In this document: piece by piece, positions 13,112 to 24,439 of the stretch
Layout: the number at the start of each line of letters is the position of its first letter
Position numbering within the stretch: the stretch's first letter is position 1
NCBI GenBank assembly: GCA_022453515.1
Contig: JAJNNY010000046.1
Span: 124,001-188,000, forward strand
Length of the DNA: 64,000 bases
Direction of reading: 5' to 3'
DNA from: Astrocystis sublimbata
Taxonomy: Eukaryota > Ascomycota > Sordariomycetes > Xylariales > Xylariaceae
Notes under the pieces: model-generated
Seen by the model: only the letters and a program-made list of their open reading frames with translations
Databases searched by the model: none
Told to the model about the DNA's origin: nothing
Position numbers and translations under genes: made by a program

Positions 13112-14512
13112 ATGCTGTCCTCAATTTATGGCGCCGCTTCTTCTGTCTTTCGCTGGCCGTTTCCTAGACGCCGAGCAGGACAGGTCGTGAGAGCGGCCAA
13201 TGCTTCAGTCATTGACCCCGATGGCATCTACATCCGCGTCGCGTCCCTGAAAGACGGCAGCCTCCTCGCCGGCTACGCAGCGAGTGAAGGAAATGAGAAG
13301 GTCCTGAGAACGGCGCGATCCACCAACGGCGGCCAGTCATGGAGTCGTCAAGGCGAAGTCGCCCGAGCAGATCTCGGCTCTTCCGATCTGGACAATGCCT
13401 TTCCATTGCAGCTGTCGAGTGGACGTATTCTATACGGTGTGTTATTGTCGGCCCTTGTCATAATGCAACAATTTTCCTGTTTCATGTACAATGCCGAGAC
13501 CCTTCAGTGCGAGAAACTCATGATCGATTTTCTTGACTGACGTGTGCCTATGTGAACAGCGTATCGAAACCACGATCGCCCCAATGGAAACTTCACATAC
13601 TATCGCATCACCGTGTCGTACTCTGACGACAACGGCAAGACCTTCCAGTTCCTATCGAACGTGGCTGAGCGCTCGGCCTCTGGCGTCAACGGGCTCTGGG
13701 AACCATTCATGCGCATCGCTGATGACGGTTCCTTGCAATGCTACTACTCGGCCGAGAATAACCAGGACGACCAGGATGGCTTCATGAGGCGATCGACCAA
13801 CGGAGGACAGACTGTGAGTGTTTCTGATGATCTACTACCCAAACTGTTCGTTTGATAAGATGTCTGCCAAACGCGAACCATGCCCCCTGGGCGCTTAGAG
13901 CTGCAACGTTATTGTGGTAGAATAGAATATGACAACAAGATAACTTTACTAATACTTGACGATATAGTGGTCGGATCCAATCACCGTCTCAGGTGCTGGC
14001 CTCACTACCCGTGACGGAATGATAGGCGTTGCCAAGATCAATGGAAGCAATCTCATGTGAGTCTTGACCACAACGCCAAATCCTCATAGCGCATTGAAAT
14101 ACCGAAGTAATAACAGCAGCTCTATAGTGCTGTGTTTGAGAATACTGAAATTGGCAAATTTTCTATCGACTCCGTCTTTTCGCATGATGATGGCAACAGT
14201 TGGGGCGAGCGAGCCAGAGTGTATACTGCGTCAAATGGCGGAGAGGCAACCGCTCCACAGGTGATCAACGTCGGAGGCACCCTTGTGGCTTCATTCATGA
14301 CGGACGAGAGTGTCGGAGCCACCGGCCCTGACGGTGGTCAGATGAAAGTCGTCACCAGCACAAACGGTGGACGTTCATGGGGTACGAGTGTAGTAACAGG
14401 CGAGGCCCGTTCACACTGGCCCGGACTTTTCACTCGTGACAACACGCACTTTCTGGCTCTGTACTCGAGGGATGGTCAAGGAGCCGTCAGTCAACTCTAT
14501 CAGCTCAAATAG
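13112..14512 (+). CDS. GH93-type exo-arabinanase (sialidase-fold, BNR repeats)
   Basis: Likely releases arabinobiose or arabinose from the ends of alpha-1,5-L-arabinan, a pectin side chain. Four exons: 13112-13436, 13560-13813, 13968-14056 and 14128-14512, giving 350 residues. All introns are GT..AG, and frame continuity across them gives AYRNHDR, GGQTWSDPITVSG and NLIAVFENTE. These match the layout of GH93 exo-1,5-arabinanases: RTARSTNGGQSWS, ITVSYSDDNGKTF, ASGVNGLWEPFMR, TRDGMIGVAK, APQVINVGGTLVASFMTDE. Asp-box (SxDxGxxW-like) repeats occur at STNGGQSW, SDDNGKTF, STNGGQTW, SHDDGNSW and STNGGRSW. Unlike most secreted members there is no clear N-terminal signal peptide; the first 25 residues are basic and weakly hydrophobic, so a missing upstream exon or unconventional export is possible. 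Other sialidase-fold exo-glycosidases are the main alternative. Confidence 0.88.
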
Positions 14513-15646
14513 GGACCACGACGTAATATCGGACGGAACCTGCCGGGGGTGCAGCTTGGTTTCTGTACTAGCAGTTTATTTTAGCATGTAATTTTTTCCT
14601 TTGCAGTTGTTGAAGATACCACGTATCAATAGAGAAGATACCTAACTGATGCACCTATAACGGGCTACTACTCACTATGGACTCCCCAACGGGCGGACAA
14701 GAGGCATTTACGTAAGATTAGTTTCTACCGCCTTTTGAATCATAATCCGAACCTGAACCTGAATCTCGAACTAGTCTTAGTAAGCGCAGCGTTGCTTTGA
14801 AGGCTACTGTTATGGACATCCTTCTTAATCGCAGCGGTCTTCCTCCGTACATCGGCCCCGGGCTCTGACTTGCACTCCGTAGGTATGCGGTGGGAATCGC
14901 CGGAACCCACTCGCTCGGATCCCCGTTATGTGACCTACGGTGGTGACGTCGCCCTTTATACATAGAGCTCCAATGATCATCTGCCGTCCCGTCTTATTTC
15001 CATACAACCCACTCATCAAGTTGTTGTTGTCAGATTGACTTCGAATTCTCGAGTGGATGTGAGCATCGGAGGACTAACATTACTTAAGTAATCTTTAATT
15101 GCCATATCCATTATGTTACCGGAGACCGAATTAGCGGAGGACGGCCGAACTTCACCTGCGATTGAGAGTTGTGCTACCTATATTGGGCAAGACTCGGTCT
15201 ATTGACTCACTGTATTCCTGGATGTTGGGAAGCTAACGGATCCTCCCTTCTGCGGCTGAATCCCGCTAGATCAGAAAAGGAACTCCTCTCAGAGTTTACC
15301 TCGGTAACTATTACCAGAAATACAACATCTCACGATACTAGCTCGTGCAGTCGGGTGAACTTTGACCCTGCGTCGCATCGAGATCGCGGGGAGGGCGCGC
15401 TCAACTCTGCGCGTTCGCAAATAACTCTACTTAATTTGATCATTCGAGGGCAAGTATGCCGCGGAGAAGCTGCTCTTGAACATAGCTGTCAAAACTACGT
15501 GACTCTACCCTCCGAAGACGGATGTAGAAGCTCTCTGCGGTTAGCACTCGCAAGCTTATAAGTAGAGCCATGCCGTCGCGATGAGGAGCTAACACAACAA
15601 CCAAGGCAGCACTCACACGCCAACTAAGAGCTTCACACTTCACAAA
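14513..15646. other. Intergenic region between GH93 and methyltransferase genes
   Basis: This holds the GH93 3' flank and the methyltransferase promoter. The open frames at 14718-15019 and 15169-15561 show no recognisable domain and are taken as chance. A TTATAAG element lies near the right end. Confidence 0.5.
15556..15562 (+). promoter_or_regulatory. TATA-like box upstream of the methyltransferase
   Basis: TTATAAG sits about 85-90 bases before the methyltransferase start codon, with a CA-rich leader between them. Confidence 0.4.
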
Positions 15647-16487
15647 ATGACATCCTTACCAATCAACGCCTCGCAGACCCTTGACGCTTCGGACCGCGTC
15701 AAGGCCCTGATCAATCGTCTTCACGCCAATTCCCTCGCTCAAGAGGAAGCGCTGAACAAGCCCGACGGCGAATTGACAAAGCTGAAGGCGTTGGAGAAGC
15801 AATGCCCACCCGAAGACAGTGCCACGAAGGCAGACCTCGAGCGTCAATTCGATGACCTGATGCGCGACAAGATGATCGCCCTCGAGGAGGACAAGTCTCT
15901 GTTCATGTATCACATCTGCCGCACTATATCAGCTACGCGCATCGTGGAATGTGGCACCAGCTTTGGCCTCAGCACCATCTACCTGGGTCTAGCCGTTGGA
16001 CAGAACGCGGCCAAGCTGAGTCCGGAGAAGAGACAGGGTGCCAAGGTCATCGCGACGGAGAACGAGCCTGGCAAGATCGCTCTCGCACGTCAGCACTGGA
16101 AGGAAGCAGGAGACGAGGTCGAGCCGTGGATTGAGTTGCGCGAAGGCGACCTTCGAAAGAATCTTGCTTCTGACCTCCCTGATGAGATTGACTTTGTGTT
16201 GTTCGACAGTGAGTAATCCTGGCCCCTTGGATATCGGCATAGCTCCAGTACCACTGACACGTATGTGCTTTGCGCTCCTGATAGTCTGGACCCCGATGAT
16301 CATGCCGACTCTTCGCCTGCTAGAGCCCAAGCTCAGAAAGGGCGCAGTGATCATAGCAGATAACGTCATCTCAGCGGCGGACGGGTACCAAGAGTTCTCT
16401 GGTTACATCGAAGCCAATCGAGCTTCTTATCGTAGTCTCGTGCTGCCATACTCCGGAGGACTGGCACTTATTGTGTACGACCCATGA
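15647..16487 (+). CDS. SAM-dependent O-methyltransferase (CCoAOMT-like class I)
   Basis: Transfers a methyl group from S-adenosylmethionine to an acceptor that cannot be read from the sequence; probably cytosolic. Two exons, 15647-16208 and 16285-16487, give 254 residues. The intron (GTGAGT..GATAG) interrupts the acidic motif at the end of strand 4; splicing restores FVLFDIWTPM. Visible motifs are the SAM loop VECGTSFGLSTIYLGLAV at about residues 100-117, the acidic region TENEPGKIALARQHW that would hold the ribose hydroxyls, and GAVIIADNV, equivalent to the D-N pair of catechol-type O-methyltransferases. This pattern matches a large fungal family annotated as O-methyltransferase family 3. 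The ATG at 15647 has a good context (CAAAATGAC). Nothing nearby fixes the substrate. Confidence 0.88.
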
Positions 16488-17068
16488 GGCAACCATGACT
16501 TGAGAAATTTGGTTCAACACCACAGAGTCATTCAACATAGAACTTAATAGATAATCACTGGTTGTGCATTTCTGCTTCAAGTGCTTGTGTCTTGAAATTT
16601 AGTAAAAATTGATTTGTTCAATGCCAGGATCAACTGAGCTTTGAGTGTGGTCTTTGTTCCCATTCAGCAGGGAAAGACAGTATCGTTGTATGTCCATCAT
16701 GGAGACTGGCCGGAGACGGTACATTCTAATTCTTCTCTCATAGAGCCCGACCAAAACTTCGATCGGCTAGGCTCAAAAGTCACGTATCAGGATCAGCTCG
16801 ATGCAACATCACGAAGAGACAACGATCATGTTCACTGTTTGTACTAGGGAGATTGGATCCAAAAAGCTTCGATATTGAGAGAAATGAATGGCTATGACTT
16901 ATTGAGTGAACAGTCGGTAAGGCCAGCTTTCCAAGGTCAGCTCAGTCAATCAACCCCCCCCCCCCCCCCCCTCCTCCCACAACCCATCATTGTTCAGACA
17001 CACAGCATTCATATATACTGCTTGCTTGCCTTCGTTGGACGTCCCGTACTATTGTCAAGCCACGAAAC
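16488..17068. other. Intergenic region with an 18-base C run
   Basis: No gene is visible. A homopolymer of 18 C residues occupies 16954-16971, followed by a CT-rich tract. Confidence 0.6.
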
Positions 17069-17299
17069 TTAAGTACCTTTCATCTCTTTCTCAAGCGCCT
17101 TTTGCTCCCATGTCATAGGTTTCCCAGAGCCGCCGTTGCTTCCTCCGGAGCTAGAACCGCCCTGGCTAGAGCCCCCGCCGCTGCCGCCGGAACTGCCACC
17201 AGAGCTGCCACCAGAGCTGCCGCCCTGTTGCCCACTTCCACCCTTCTTGCCGCCGCCGGAGCTGCTGCTGCTCCAGGAACCGCCTTGAGGTGCCGACAT
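17069..17299 (-). CDS. Small Gly/Ser-rich protein of unknown function
   Basis: A 76-residue frame beginning MSAPQGGSW. Residues ~7-60 are almost entirely Gly and Ser with a few Gln and Lys (GGSSGGSSGGSSGG-type repeats). It ends in a short non-repetitive, probably helical tail, PMTWEQKALEKEMKGT. The start is the first ATG (17299); in-frame codons upstream lack an ATG. The clean tail, after a repeat that could by chance stay open in several frames, argues for a real gene, because that tail is helix-like and charged. The repeat is disordered and has no catalytic residues. I cannot name a family. The same DNA read on the other strand gives an Ala-rich frame, which I regard as the shadow. Confidence 0.5.
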   Translation of the reverse strand: MSAPQGGSWSSSSSGGGKKGGSGQQGGSSGGSSGGSSGGSGGGSSQGGSSSGGSNGGSGKPMTWEQKALEKEMKGT

Positions 17300-19777
17300 T
17301 GCCGCGGTATGATGTTGCAAGGTAAGTCTTGGGTTGGGTACGTGATAGTTTGGTTTATCGTGTTGTGTGTTTGTGTAGACAGATGTTTGGGAGAGTGATA
17401 GGAGGCTTGGCAGAAGTCGATGTTGGTAGACGTAGTTGCGAAGTGTGCTTCAAAAAGGAGAGATGAAGAGGGTTGAGAGGCTTTTATGATTTCTCAGTGA
17501 TCTCGATTCCAGGATATGAACAAGTTTGCGTGAGTTGCACGGTTGTTTAAGGGATTTCCCGTGCCACCGTGCTGAAAAATTGCGCACTCCGAAGTTCTGG
17601 ATCTGAGGTCCAACAGCCTCCTTTTATGAAACATTGACGAAGACGTGTATCGTGTATCAAGGGGGCTGTGTCTCAGTGTTTGCCAAATCGACATCTAAAT
17701 ACGTAAACATGAATACGATGATTGATGACAATAAATCAACACCGTTGTCGAGGCGCAGCTCATCGTCCCGCCAAACAACCTTGTTCAACTAGTTCAGTTT
17801 TCGCGTTGCTGATGGTCGTTTCCCTAAAGTAAATAATAACAATCGCATCACGGCTATCGTGTTAGCTATCCGTAGCCCCCATGCCGAATGGATTCTAAGC
17901 ACAAAATAACGCGTAGTTTGATTACGCTATAGCGTGCGTGGGAGAACCCAGCCACACCGTGAAGTAACTTGGGGGCGCCCACTGGTGTTTATTTACCACC
18001 GAAGGATTCAAAAGCCAATAATCCACTGTGTTATTGTCTTAGATCATATAACGATGGCGCGGAAGATCACATGTACGAGATATCGCTGTTTACCCCAGAG
18101 CTGGTACAAAGTCCCAAATCATCGTGACGTGTTTGGTTGGCCAAGTGGTTGTTTATCCTTGTCATTTTATCACCTTGCATGACCTGAGAACAATAATGCC
18201 AATCTGAAACTAAGGGAGAGAGAGTAACTTCTGAGTGATAGGTTCAACATTGTAATTACCTCGGAGGTTCCGGACCGCGTTCGACTCTGACGTCAAAGTT
18301 CAGATTGAAAGTTATTGTATTTGGAACGGACTCCTACGGCCTCCCAATATTATGTCAGACCAAATTGATACACGTAGATTAGTCCTTAGCGATCTTTTTA
18401 TGTCTCTAACTAGTAACATCTATCGTCATGTATATATTTACTCCAAATGGTTCGAAATCTTGTTGAATGCATCGGTGATACAACTATAGGAAGCTTCCCT
18501 TCCTTCCCAATAATATGGCCTATGTATGGAAGTTCCGCAACTTGAATCCCGACTCAGAATTAGCTTTTGGGTGCTCATGCAAGAATCGGTCGACTGCAAG
18601 GCGAGAAGTGTTTGAAGAACATGGGGGGTAAAGAGCAGAATTAATGACTTGGAATGGCCAGTTCCGGTGAACCTAGGACGGAAGAAAGGGATGTTGATCG
18701 TAGACCCGATAAGGTAGGATTGTTGGTTCCTGGGTCCTCATCGCCGCGAATCGGCACTCAAGAAACTTGCTTCTTATATTGTTGGTGGCTGCCACCGTGT
18801 CGATAGGAATTTTTTTCCGTAGTACCGAAACACCAAGCCAGCCAACAATATGTCCCAAATGCTAGTCTCTGTTTAATACCTGTTCCTCGGTAGGTGAATG
18901 TAAGTATATCCGATTCGTCCATATCACAATAATTATGCTACGCATCTACCTGCGCACTTGAACCAGTCGTAATGCTTTCCAGTTGGGTAACAAAGTACAA
19001 TCTGCAAAATGTCTACCGATAAGACGGGTACCCCGAGGTTGATACCCTCTCTCTCACTAATGCGCACTTGAAGATCGCACAGGGACGAGTCGGATGCTGC
19101 TGTACCTTTGAACTTCTCTATAGAATAAACGTGCTTAAAATATGCTAAGAGTACTCTCCAGAGTTCATGACGCGACAAGAGCTTTACGATTATAACTCTG
19201 ATCTGGTATCTGAACCGGAAGACAGCCAATCTGCCAAGATTGCTGCCGCTAATAGATCTTTCTAACATGATCTTGACTATTAAGGTACTCAGCCGTAGTA
19301 CTTTTTTCGTGATTAATCACATTGCACAACTCTGAATCATTGAACATTCACCAAAGAGTCAATTCAGTAGACGGATTTGGGACACATGGCATGGTTGTAA
19401 AGCAGGAACATGGTATTTTCGCTAATCAGACACCCAAATCCTAATGCAAACTCCACGCTAGTATATTCTCCAAAATGCACGCCGACAAAAGAAATTGAAG
19501 TTTCCTCGCAGCAGAATTGACGGCACGACAAAGAATGTCAAACACCCCGCCCTCAAACAAAATTCTGCGTACTCTCCAGAACCCAGTGGTTAATCGTATA
19601 CAAGACCCGATTTCCCGTTCTGTCCTTGTACAAAAACCCTTGAGATCTCCTATTAACTATTCAGGTTTGAGGCTGAATAGGGGCACGAAGGGGAAAAAAG
19701 CAACAGAACAACTCCGCTGTCGTCCTTTGAGTCCCCTGCTAAGGACCCAACCACAGCCCAAATTCCTCTTGTATTCG
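17300..19777. other. Intergenic region, AT-rich, no gene recognised
   Basis: About 2.5 kb without a supportable gene. Frames at 17934-18182, 18673-18858, 18933-19268 and 19517-19912 are short and without domains. The last overlaps the C-terminal part of the next gene on the other strand and is most likely its shadow. Confidence 0.5.
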
Positions 19778-20913
19778 TCATATTGCCACCGTTGCGCGGT
19801 GGCCGGTTTGTCGTTCGTCAATCAATTCATGGTGTGGATCACATGGTGTGGATTCCTTGCCGTAGTTATCTTTCTCGTGTTGAATAGATTGGCTGAGCCG
19901 TTGTCGGAATGATTCGCTGGGTTCATATGGAATCGTGATGTGGTTGATGCGAAATTGAAAGTTCTCTTCTCCTGGCTTGCATGACAGGGGTTTAGGGAAG
20001 GGCTCGTCGGGAGATTCGAAATTGCGGTTGACGACATCGGGGACTTGTGCGGTATACAGGTGGATGCCCTGGGTTTGGACGAGGCCATCGGTGAACAAGA
20101 TCTGCCAGGTGGGGGGATTTTCTGGGTACGTTCGCTGACCTTCCCACTCCATGAGATGGAACCGCTGCTCCATAGCAATGAAGGCGCCGGCGATAAAGTA
20201 GGGGCGGTTTTTGTACCGGTGATCGAGGGGGTAGTGAAGGAGGCGGTAGTCAATGTGCACCATTCGCCAAAAATTCTCTTGGTTATGGTGGTTGTCCTTG
20301 TTCTCCAACCTGTACACCGGAACTGGATGTCTGAGGAAAAAATGTGACGTCGTGCCGTACATGATGTCCACGTCTTCCCATTCGACACGAAGGAATGTCC
20401 TATTGGTTCCGATGCGCGGGAGTACCTCCGACTGTATATAGCGTGCAAGTGGTCCCCATTCTACCAGAAGTCAGTATTTGTGATAGGATAGCTACAGATG
20501 ATGATGGGAACATGGAATTGTGGATGGATGTGATTAATAATATTGGGGGGTAACGTACTCCTTTTGCCTTCCTTGGCGGCGCTGAGCAAAGCAGCTAGGT
20601 ACTCAGTCCGACCGTTGGTGATGTCATAGAATTTGGACCATTCCTTGCATCGTAGCTTGCAATTCTTGTTGGAGAGAGTGCGTGTGCACATTCTGGCAAA
20701 CTCTGATGAGGCTGTGACCCCATCGATGAGCGTGAACTCGGGGACCAGAGAGGCCGGCGGTATCGATTCTGATAGTTGCTGCCATTAGACATGTAGTTGT
20801 TCTGTGTGAAGAAGCGACCACTTCGTCGGGTTGGGGAACAACAGTCGGTGGCCCAAATGGCCGAGAGGGCGGCGGGCGGCAGTGGCCGGTTCTTCCTGTA
20901 CTTGTTCGGCCAT
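19778..20913 (-). CDS. Unrecognised two-exon protein with an early in-frame stop
   Basis: Exon 1 (20913-20559) and exon 2 (20460-19778) join through a GTACGT..GGTAG intron to restore KEGKRKWGPLARYIQSEV, so the coding structure is convincing. The protein is rich in aromatic and charged residues (RVEWEDVDIMYGTTSHFF, ENFWRMVHIDYRLLHYPLD, RFHLMEWEGQRTYPENPP) with no transmembrane segment and no family I recognise. The only ATG with a good context (AAAATGGCC, 20913) opens a 42-codon frame that runs in phase into the body but is ended by TAA at 20785-20787. The next in-frame ATG is at 20691 and would lose about 30 residues of protein-like sequence. Either an N-terminal intron removes the stop (weak GTACAG donor and TGGCAG acceptor exist in phase), or the allele is broken. 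The C-terminus is Gln/His-rich. Confidence 0.6.
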
Positions 20914-23302
20914 TTTGGCGATAGATATTTAAATATGGTGGCGGGTTTTTGATATGTCAAGGATCGATAAGTTGATGCTTTGTCTGCTGGTGCTCGATAA
21001 TATTTGTGATGGGCGGATGTAATTTTGATGCGCAGATATAGATAAGAGATTCGGTGGTGAAGCCACAAGTTGAGGGTTGACTTTGGGAGACGAGATCGAA
21101 TGAACAGATGTGAGTCTGCAGACTTCAGCTTTGAGGATTGAAATAAAGATGGAGGGAGAGCTGGGTGTCTATACGGGAGCTCGTATTGCTAACCATGTTG
21201 CCATTTTTCCTCGCACGCTAAAAGCCATGCAGGACAGTGAATGCATGTGTTGCCAGGGGATGAGTAATTAGACTTCCATAACACAGCTGTGCATGTAACT
21301 TGGCTAGCTCACAAGGCAGAGCCGGCCGCCTCAGGATAATCTTTACCCTTCATAATATGACTCATTCATAGTATTCTGGCCCGGTCGTAGGGCGGACAGC
21401 GATACCCAGTCATGGGAAGCGCGATAAAACAAAAATTCAGTAACATCTCTGGTGAGCTCTGCTGGAGAATATTCAGTTCCATGGCTGGAGATACCTATCA
21501 GTGAACCTCTATCTGGCCTCATGAGACCATAGGCTGCATCCTCGCTCATGATGCTTTGCCTGGCATGACTACGCGAAATAAGGTGTTGTCCTGCATACCT
21601 AGCTAGGTATGAGGACACCTGTCATGTTCACGAGGTGTGCCAGCAGCGATAAGATAATTATCATGGTAATATTGGGATGCATGAACCAAATTAGATTTTG
21701 GAATCTCATGGAAGCCTAGTGTATTTGCCCAATAGCGAGAATCACAAGATATAAAGAGGCATGATTTTACAAAACTTAGATGCAAAGAGATATATGCTGC
21801 GACCTGGATCAAATATACGCTACAATCTAGTTCAATGCCGTCCATGCAGATATGGACTTGAGGTTCGATAGTAGGGCCCAGAACCCCGTGGAAGAAGGCA
21901 CATAGTGCTCAGCTTGCAAGCCAAAGGAGAAAGCCAAACACGCTTTTGTGATCTTTCACCTACCTAGAAAGGATTTGCGAAGTCAGGCTACTTAAATAAG
22001 CCAAGTATCCATCTGATATCCCATAGACGGATCGTGAGTCAAACAGCCCTTAGAATTAAGTCAAGAGTCACAACAACCGACCGGCGCAAACTCAAGTGTC
22101 AAGCTATACAGACTGCCATCTGTCACTCTTCTTACTGTTGCGTGATTAATTGACTGCTCATGGCTAAGTCTGCCACTTGAGATCATTATTTGTTTGATAG
22201 TATCGTGACTTGGTGTCCCAGTTCTGTTCTGTGTTAACTCCTCTGGTGTCATGTACCTCTCAGCTAACCGTACACCTGCCTGTAAACCGGTCCATCCCAT
22301 TAAACACACACGTTGAGGGTGCAAAGACATCCATCAGAGCCATGAAAAGCTTGCCATTTGCTAGCATCTCAAAATGCCCAATCTCCAGCAAAGCAATAGT
22401 ATCAATCGATAATTGTTCCTTGACATCCAACTGCCATTTTGCACTGAATCATATTCACTACGCAATCGGATTACTAACGACCTTACAGAATTCAATGTTC
22501 AAAACGGAGGTTTGGCTCACAAGGACGAAGGAGCTTTCGTCAGAAAGGGGTCTTGTTGATGCCTTAGTAATCGAATTCCTTATCGGACTTCATTGGTGCC
22601 CAAGAAATTCACTGAATCTGGTGACAAATCGGTACCATTTTTTAAAAGTTTCCAGTTTGTTGGTGGTGTGGAGGTCTGTGCCACTGTCTATATGTTCTGA
22701 GTTGTACCAAACAAAACCAATGTAATGAGAAGCGACTATCTGAGTGCAGCTTTGAAATGGCAAACAGACGTGAGCTTGTATGTCGATAGAAACTTAAGGT
22801 CTGCCTCACATCTCATCAAGCCACTGTGTACCTATACCCTAATTTATAGCACTAACTTAAATCGTGAACTCAAGTCGGTGCTGACACTATAGGGATCAAT
22901 AACGTTCACTGTTTCCAGGGTGTCCTACATCTGAAGCGTACAAGTACTTGCAGTACATGTAGTACAATCTCAATGCACACTTGCAATGCGGTCAAATAAC
23001 CACAAAGACGTGTCAAGTGCTTTTGCACCAGAGTGAAGGAATATAGCAGTGGCCTAGTAGTGAAGTAGAAGTATAGGGGTCAGGTGTCAATTCTATTGAT
23101 TCCTGGGCTCTCCCATATAGTGGGAGTCGCCCAGTCCTTATATACACAGATCTAGTAGCCCAGATAGCCCCTACAGGGGAGCCCCTAGGTCATAATGAGG
23201 CCCTGGTTACGGAGCTTCTAGGTTATAGTGATGCCCTTGCTACCGTGACACCTGACAAGACGTGTCAATGGGTATGATACCCCATGATCCTTACTACTTA
23301 TT
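20914..23302. other. Gene-poor region with possible decayed coding sequence
   Basis: No intact gene. On the minus strand, patches at 22330-22061, 21845-21603 and 21618-21343 have a protein-like composition (for example RYMTPEELTQN and LGFHEIPKSNLVHASQYY) but are split by stops and frame changes, so a decayed gene is possible; I cannot name it. The right end contains a small inverted-repeat element at about 23,079-23,256. Confidence 0.35.
23005..23268. mobile_element. Small inverted-repeat element (MITE or LTR-like)
   Basis: GTCAGGTGTCA at 23079-23089 is the exact inverse of TGACACCTGAC at 23246-23256, enclosing a 156-base GC-rich interior with short palindromes (CTCCCATATAGTGGGAG; CCCCTACAGGGG). 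Inside the repeats the segment runs TGTCA..TGACA, like an LTR edge. The 12-base AAGACGTGTCAA occurs as direct copies at 23005-23016 and 23257-23268, the right copy touching the right inverted repeat. No reading frame is carried. A clean target-site duplication is not obvious, so the class is uncertain. Confidence 0.5.
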
Positions 23303-24439
23303 TCAGGACAAGTCTTGAAAATCCCGATACGCAGCGAACATAAGCACCGCGAAACTTTGTGCCTCAGGGCTTGCCATCCCGGGAGTCCTATCGTTCCAAT
23401 CTAATGGATTGATCACCGGACTCAGCAGCCCATCTGTGTTGATCCTTTTGACCACTTCTTCTTTCTTTGCACTGGCCCAGGTTACATACCTGTCCCCAAA
23501 AGTCGTCGGCTCTAGCGTCGCTAGGCGGTATGTTGTTGCCGTCAACAGCGTCGTGCCACTCAGCTCCCCAAACCAAGTTGTATCATTGAGATAGTTTCGC
23601 AGCAGCGGCTCCTCAGGCTCCGCTTCATCTAGCGCAATGGCCGCGTTTATGATATGCTGTATAGTAGCTATTAGGCCCTGCAGATCAGACGTGAGCGCGA
23701 GTGCCCACGGTGATTTTCTCGCTGTTGCCAGGACCCGTGTCATGCCCGCCGCAGCCCATGCATTTCCTGTGCTCCAGATTCCCAGATCTTGGGTTTGGGG
23801 CCCAATGATGTGGTGCCAGAGCCCTGCTGCGTCGGCTTCATCAGGTACAGCGAGAACATCACGGTATAAGAGACACTGTTCGACGGCGACGCGAAGCAGA
23901 GTCTCATTCGCATCCTGGATGGCCCAGTATGCCAGCGCAGGAGGGACCATGTAGATGAAATCTGCCCATAGCTCGGCGTAGTCTTCGCGATGGCTAATGG
24001 CGCCATTCGGCCAACGGGGTACGGCAGTTAGAAGATGTTCAATTTGACGCTGAGCTGCCGCCAGGTAGGGTGGCTTGGTTTGGCCGATGAGGATCGCGGG
24101 CACAGCTAAAGATGCCGGGTCTCCTGCGGCGCCTTGACATAGCTCATGTCAATTTTGAACGGAAAAAAAAAGATTGGGATTTATTATTAGGTACATACCA
24201 TCGCCGTCCACAAGGGTGGTCGAATTGGTCCTTATTAGCGGCAGAGCATAGGAAAGTGACTCGACCTGGTCAACCTGCACTACCGGTATCTTGCCATCTG
24301 GGAAAGGAGAAGCGCCAAAGACAGACAGGTCGGGATTGTACCACTCTAACAAGGACTCGGAGAAGGTACCAAACTCCCAGCTATGCGTGGCTAGGACACG
24401 ACCTTGCGCGATTATTTTGGATATTATCTCAAGCGACAT
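23303..24439 (-). CDS. Six-hairpin glycosidase (GH105/GH88-like)
   Basis: Two exons, 24439-24199 and 24132-23303, give 356 residues. The intron (GTATGT..GTCAAG) joins to give LVDGDGAAGDPASLAVPAIL. The alpha-helical toroid signature of the six-hairpin glycosidases is clear: GAISHREDYAELWADFIYMVPP, with the aromatic/acidic pair WAD and MVPP lining the active site, then GIWSTGNAWAAAGMTRVL and NYLNDTTWFGE. This resembles unsaturated rhamnogalacturonyl hydrolases (GH105) that finish pectin breakdown after lyases; fungal members of this shape are often annotated only as six-hairpin glycosidase. There is no signal peptide at the first ATG (MSLEIISKII), suggesting intracellular action on imported oligosaccharides. 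The start is the first ATG after in-frame codons without a methionine. The substrate is an inference from the fold. Confidence 0.8.

Noticed and set aside
22210..22725. A 171-codon plus-strand frame
   Set aside because: The opposite strand has slightly better coding character; neither gives a recognisable protein.
23085..23250. A solo LTR with TGTCA..TGACA ends
   Set aside because: Flanks are inverted rather than direct repeats, so the expected target-site duplication is missing; it is kept only as a generic inverted-repeat element.
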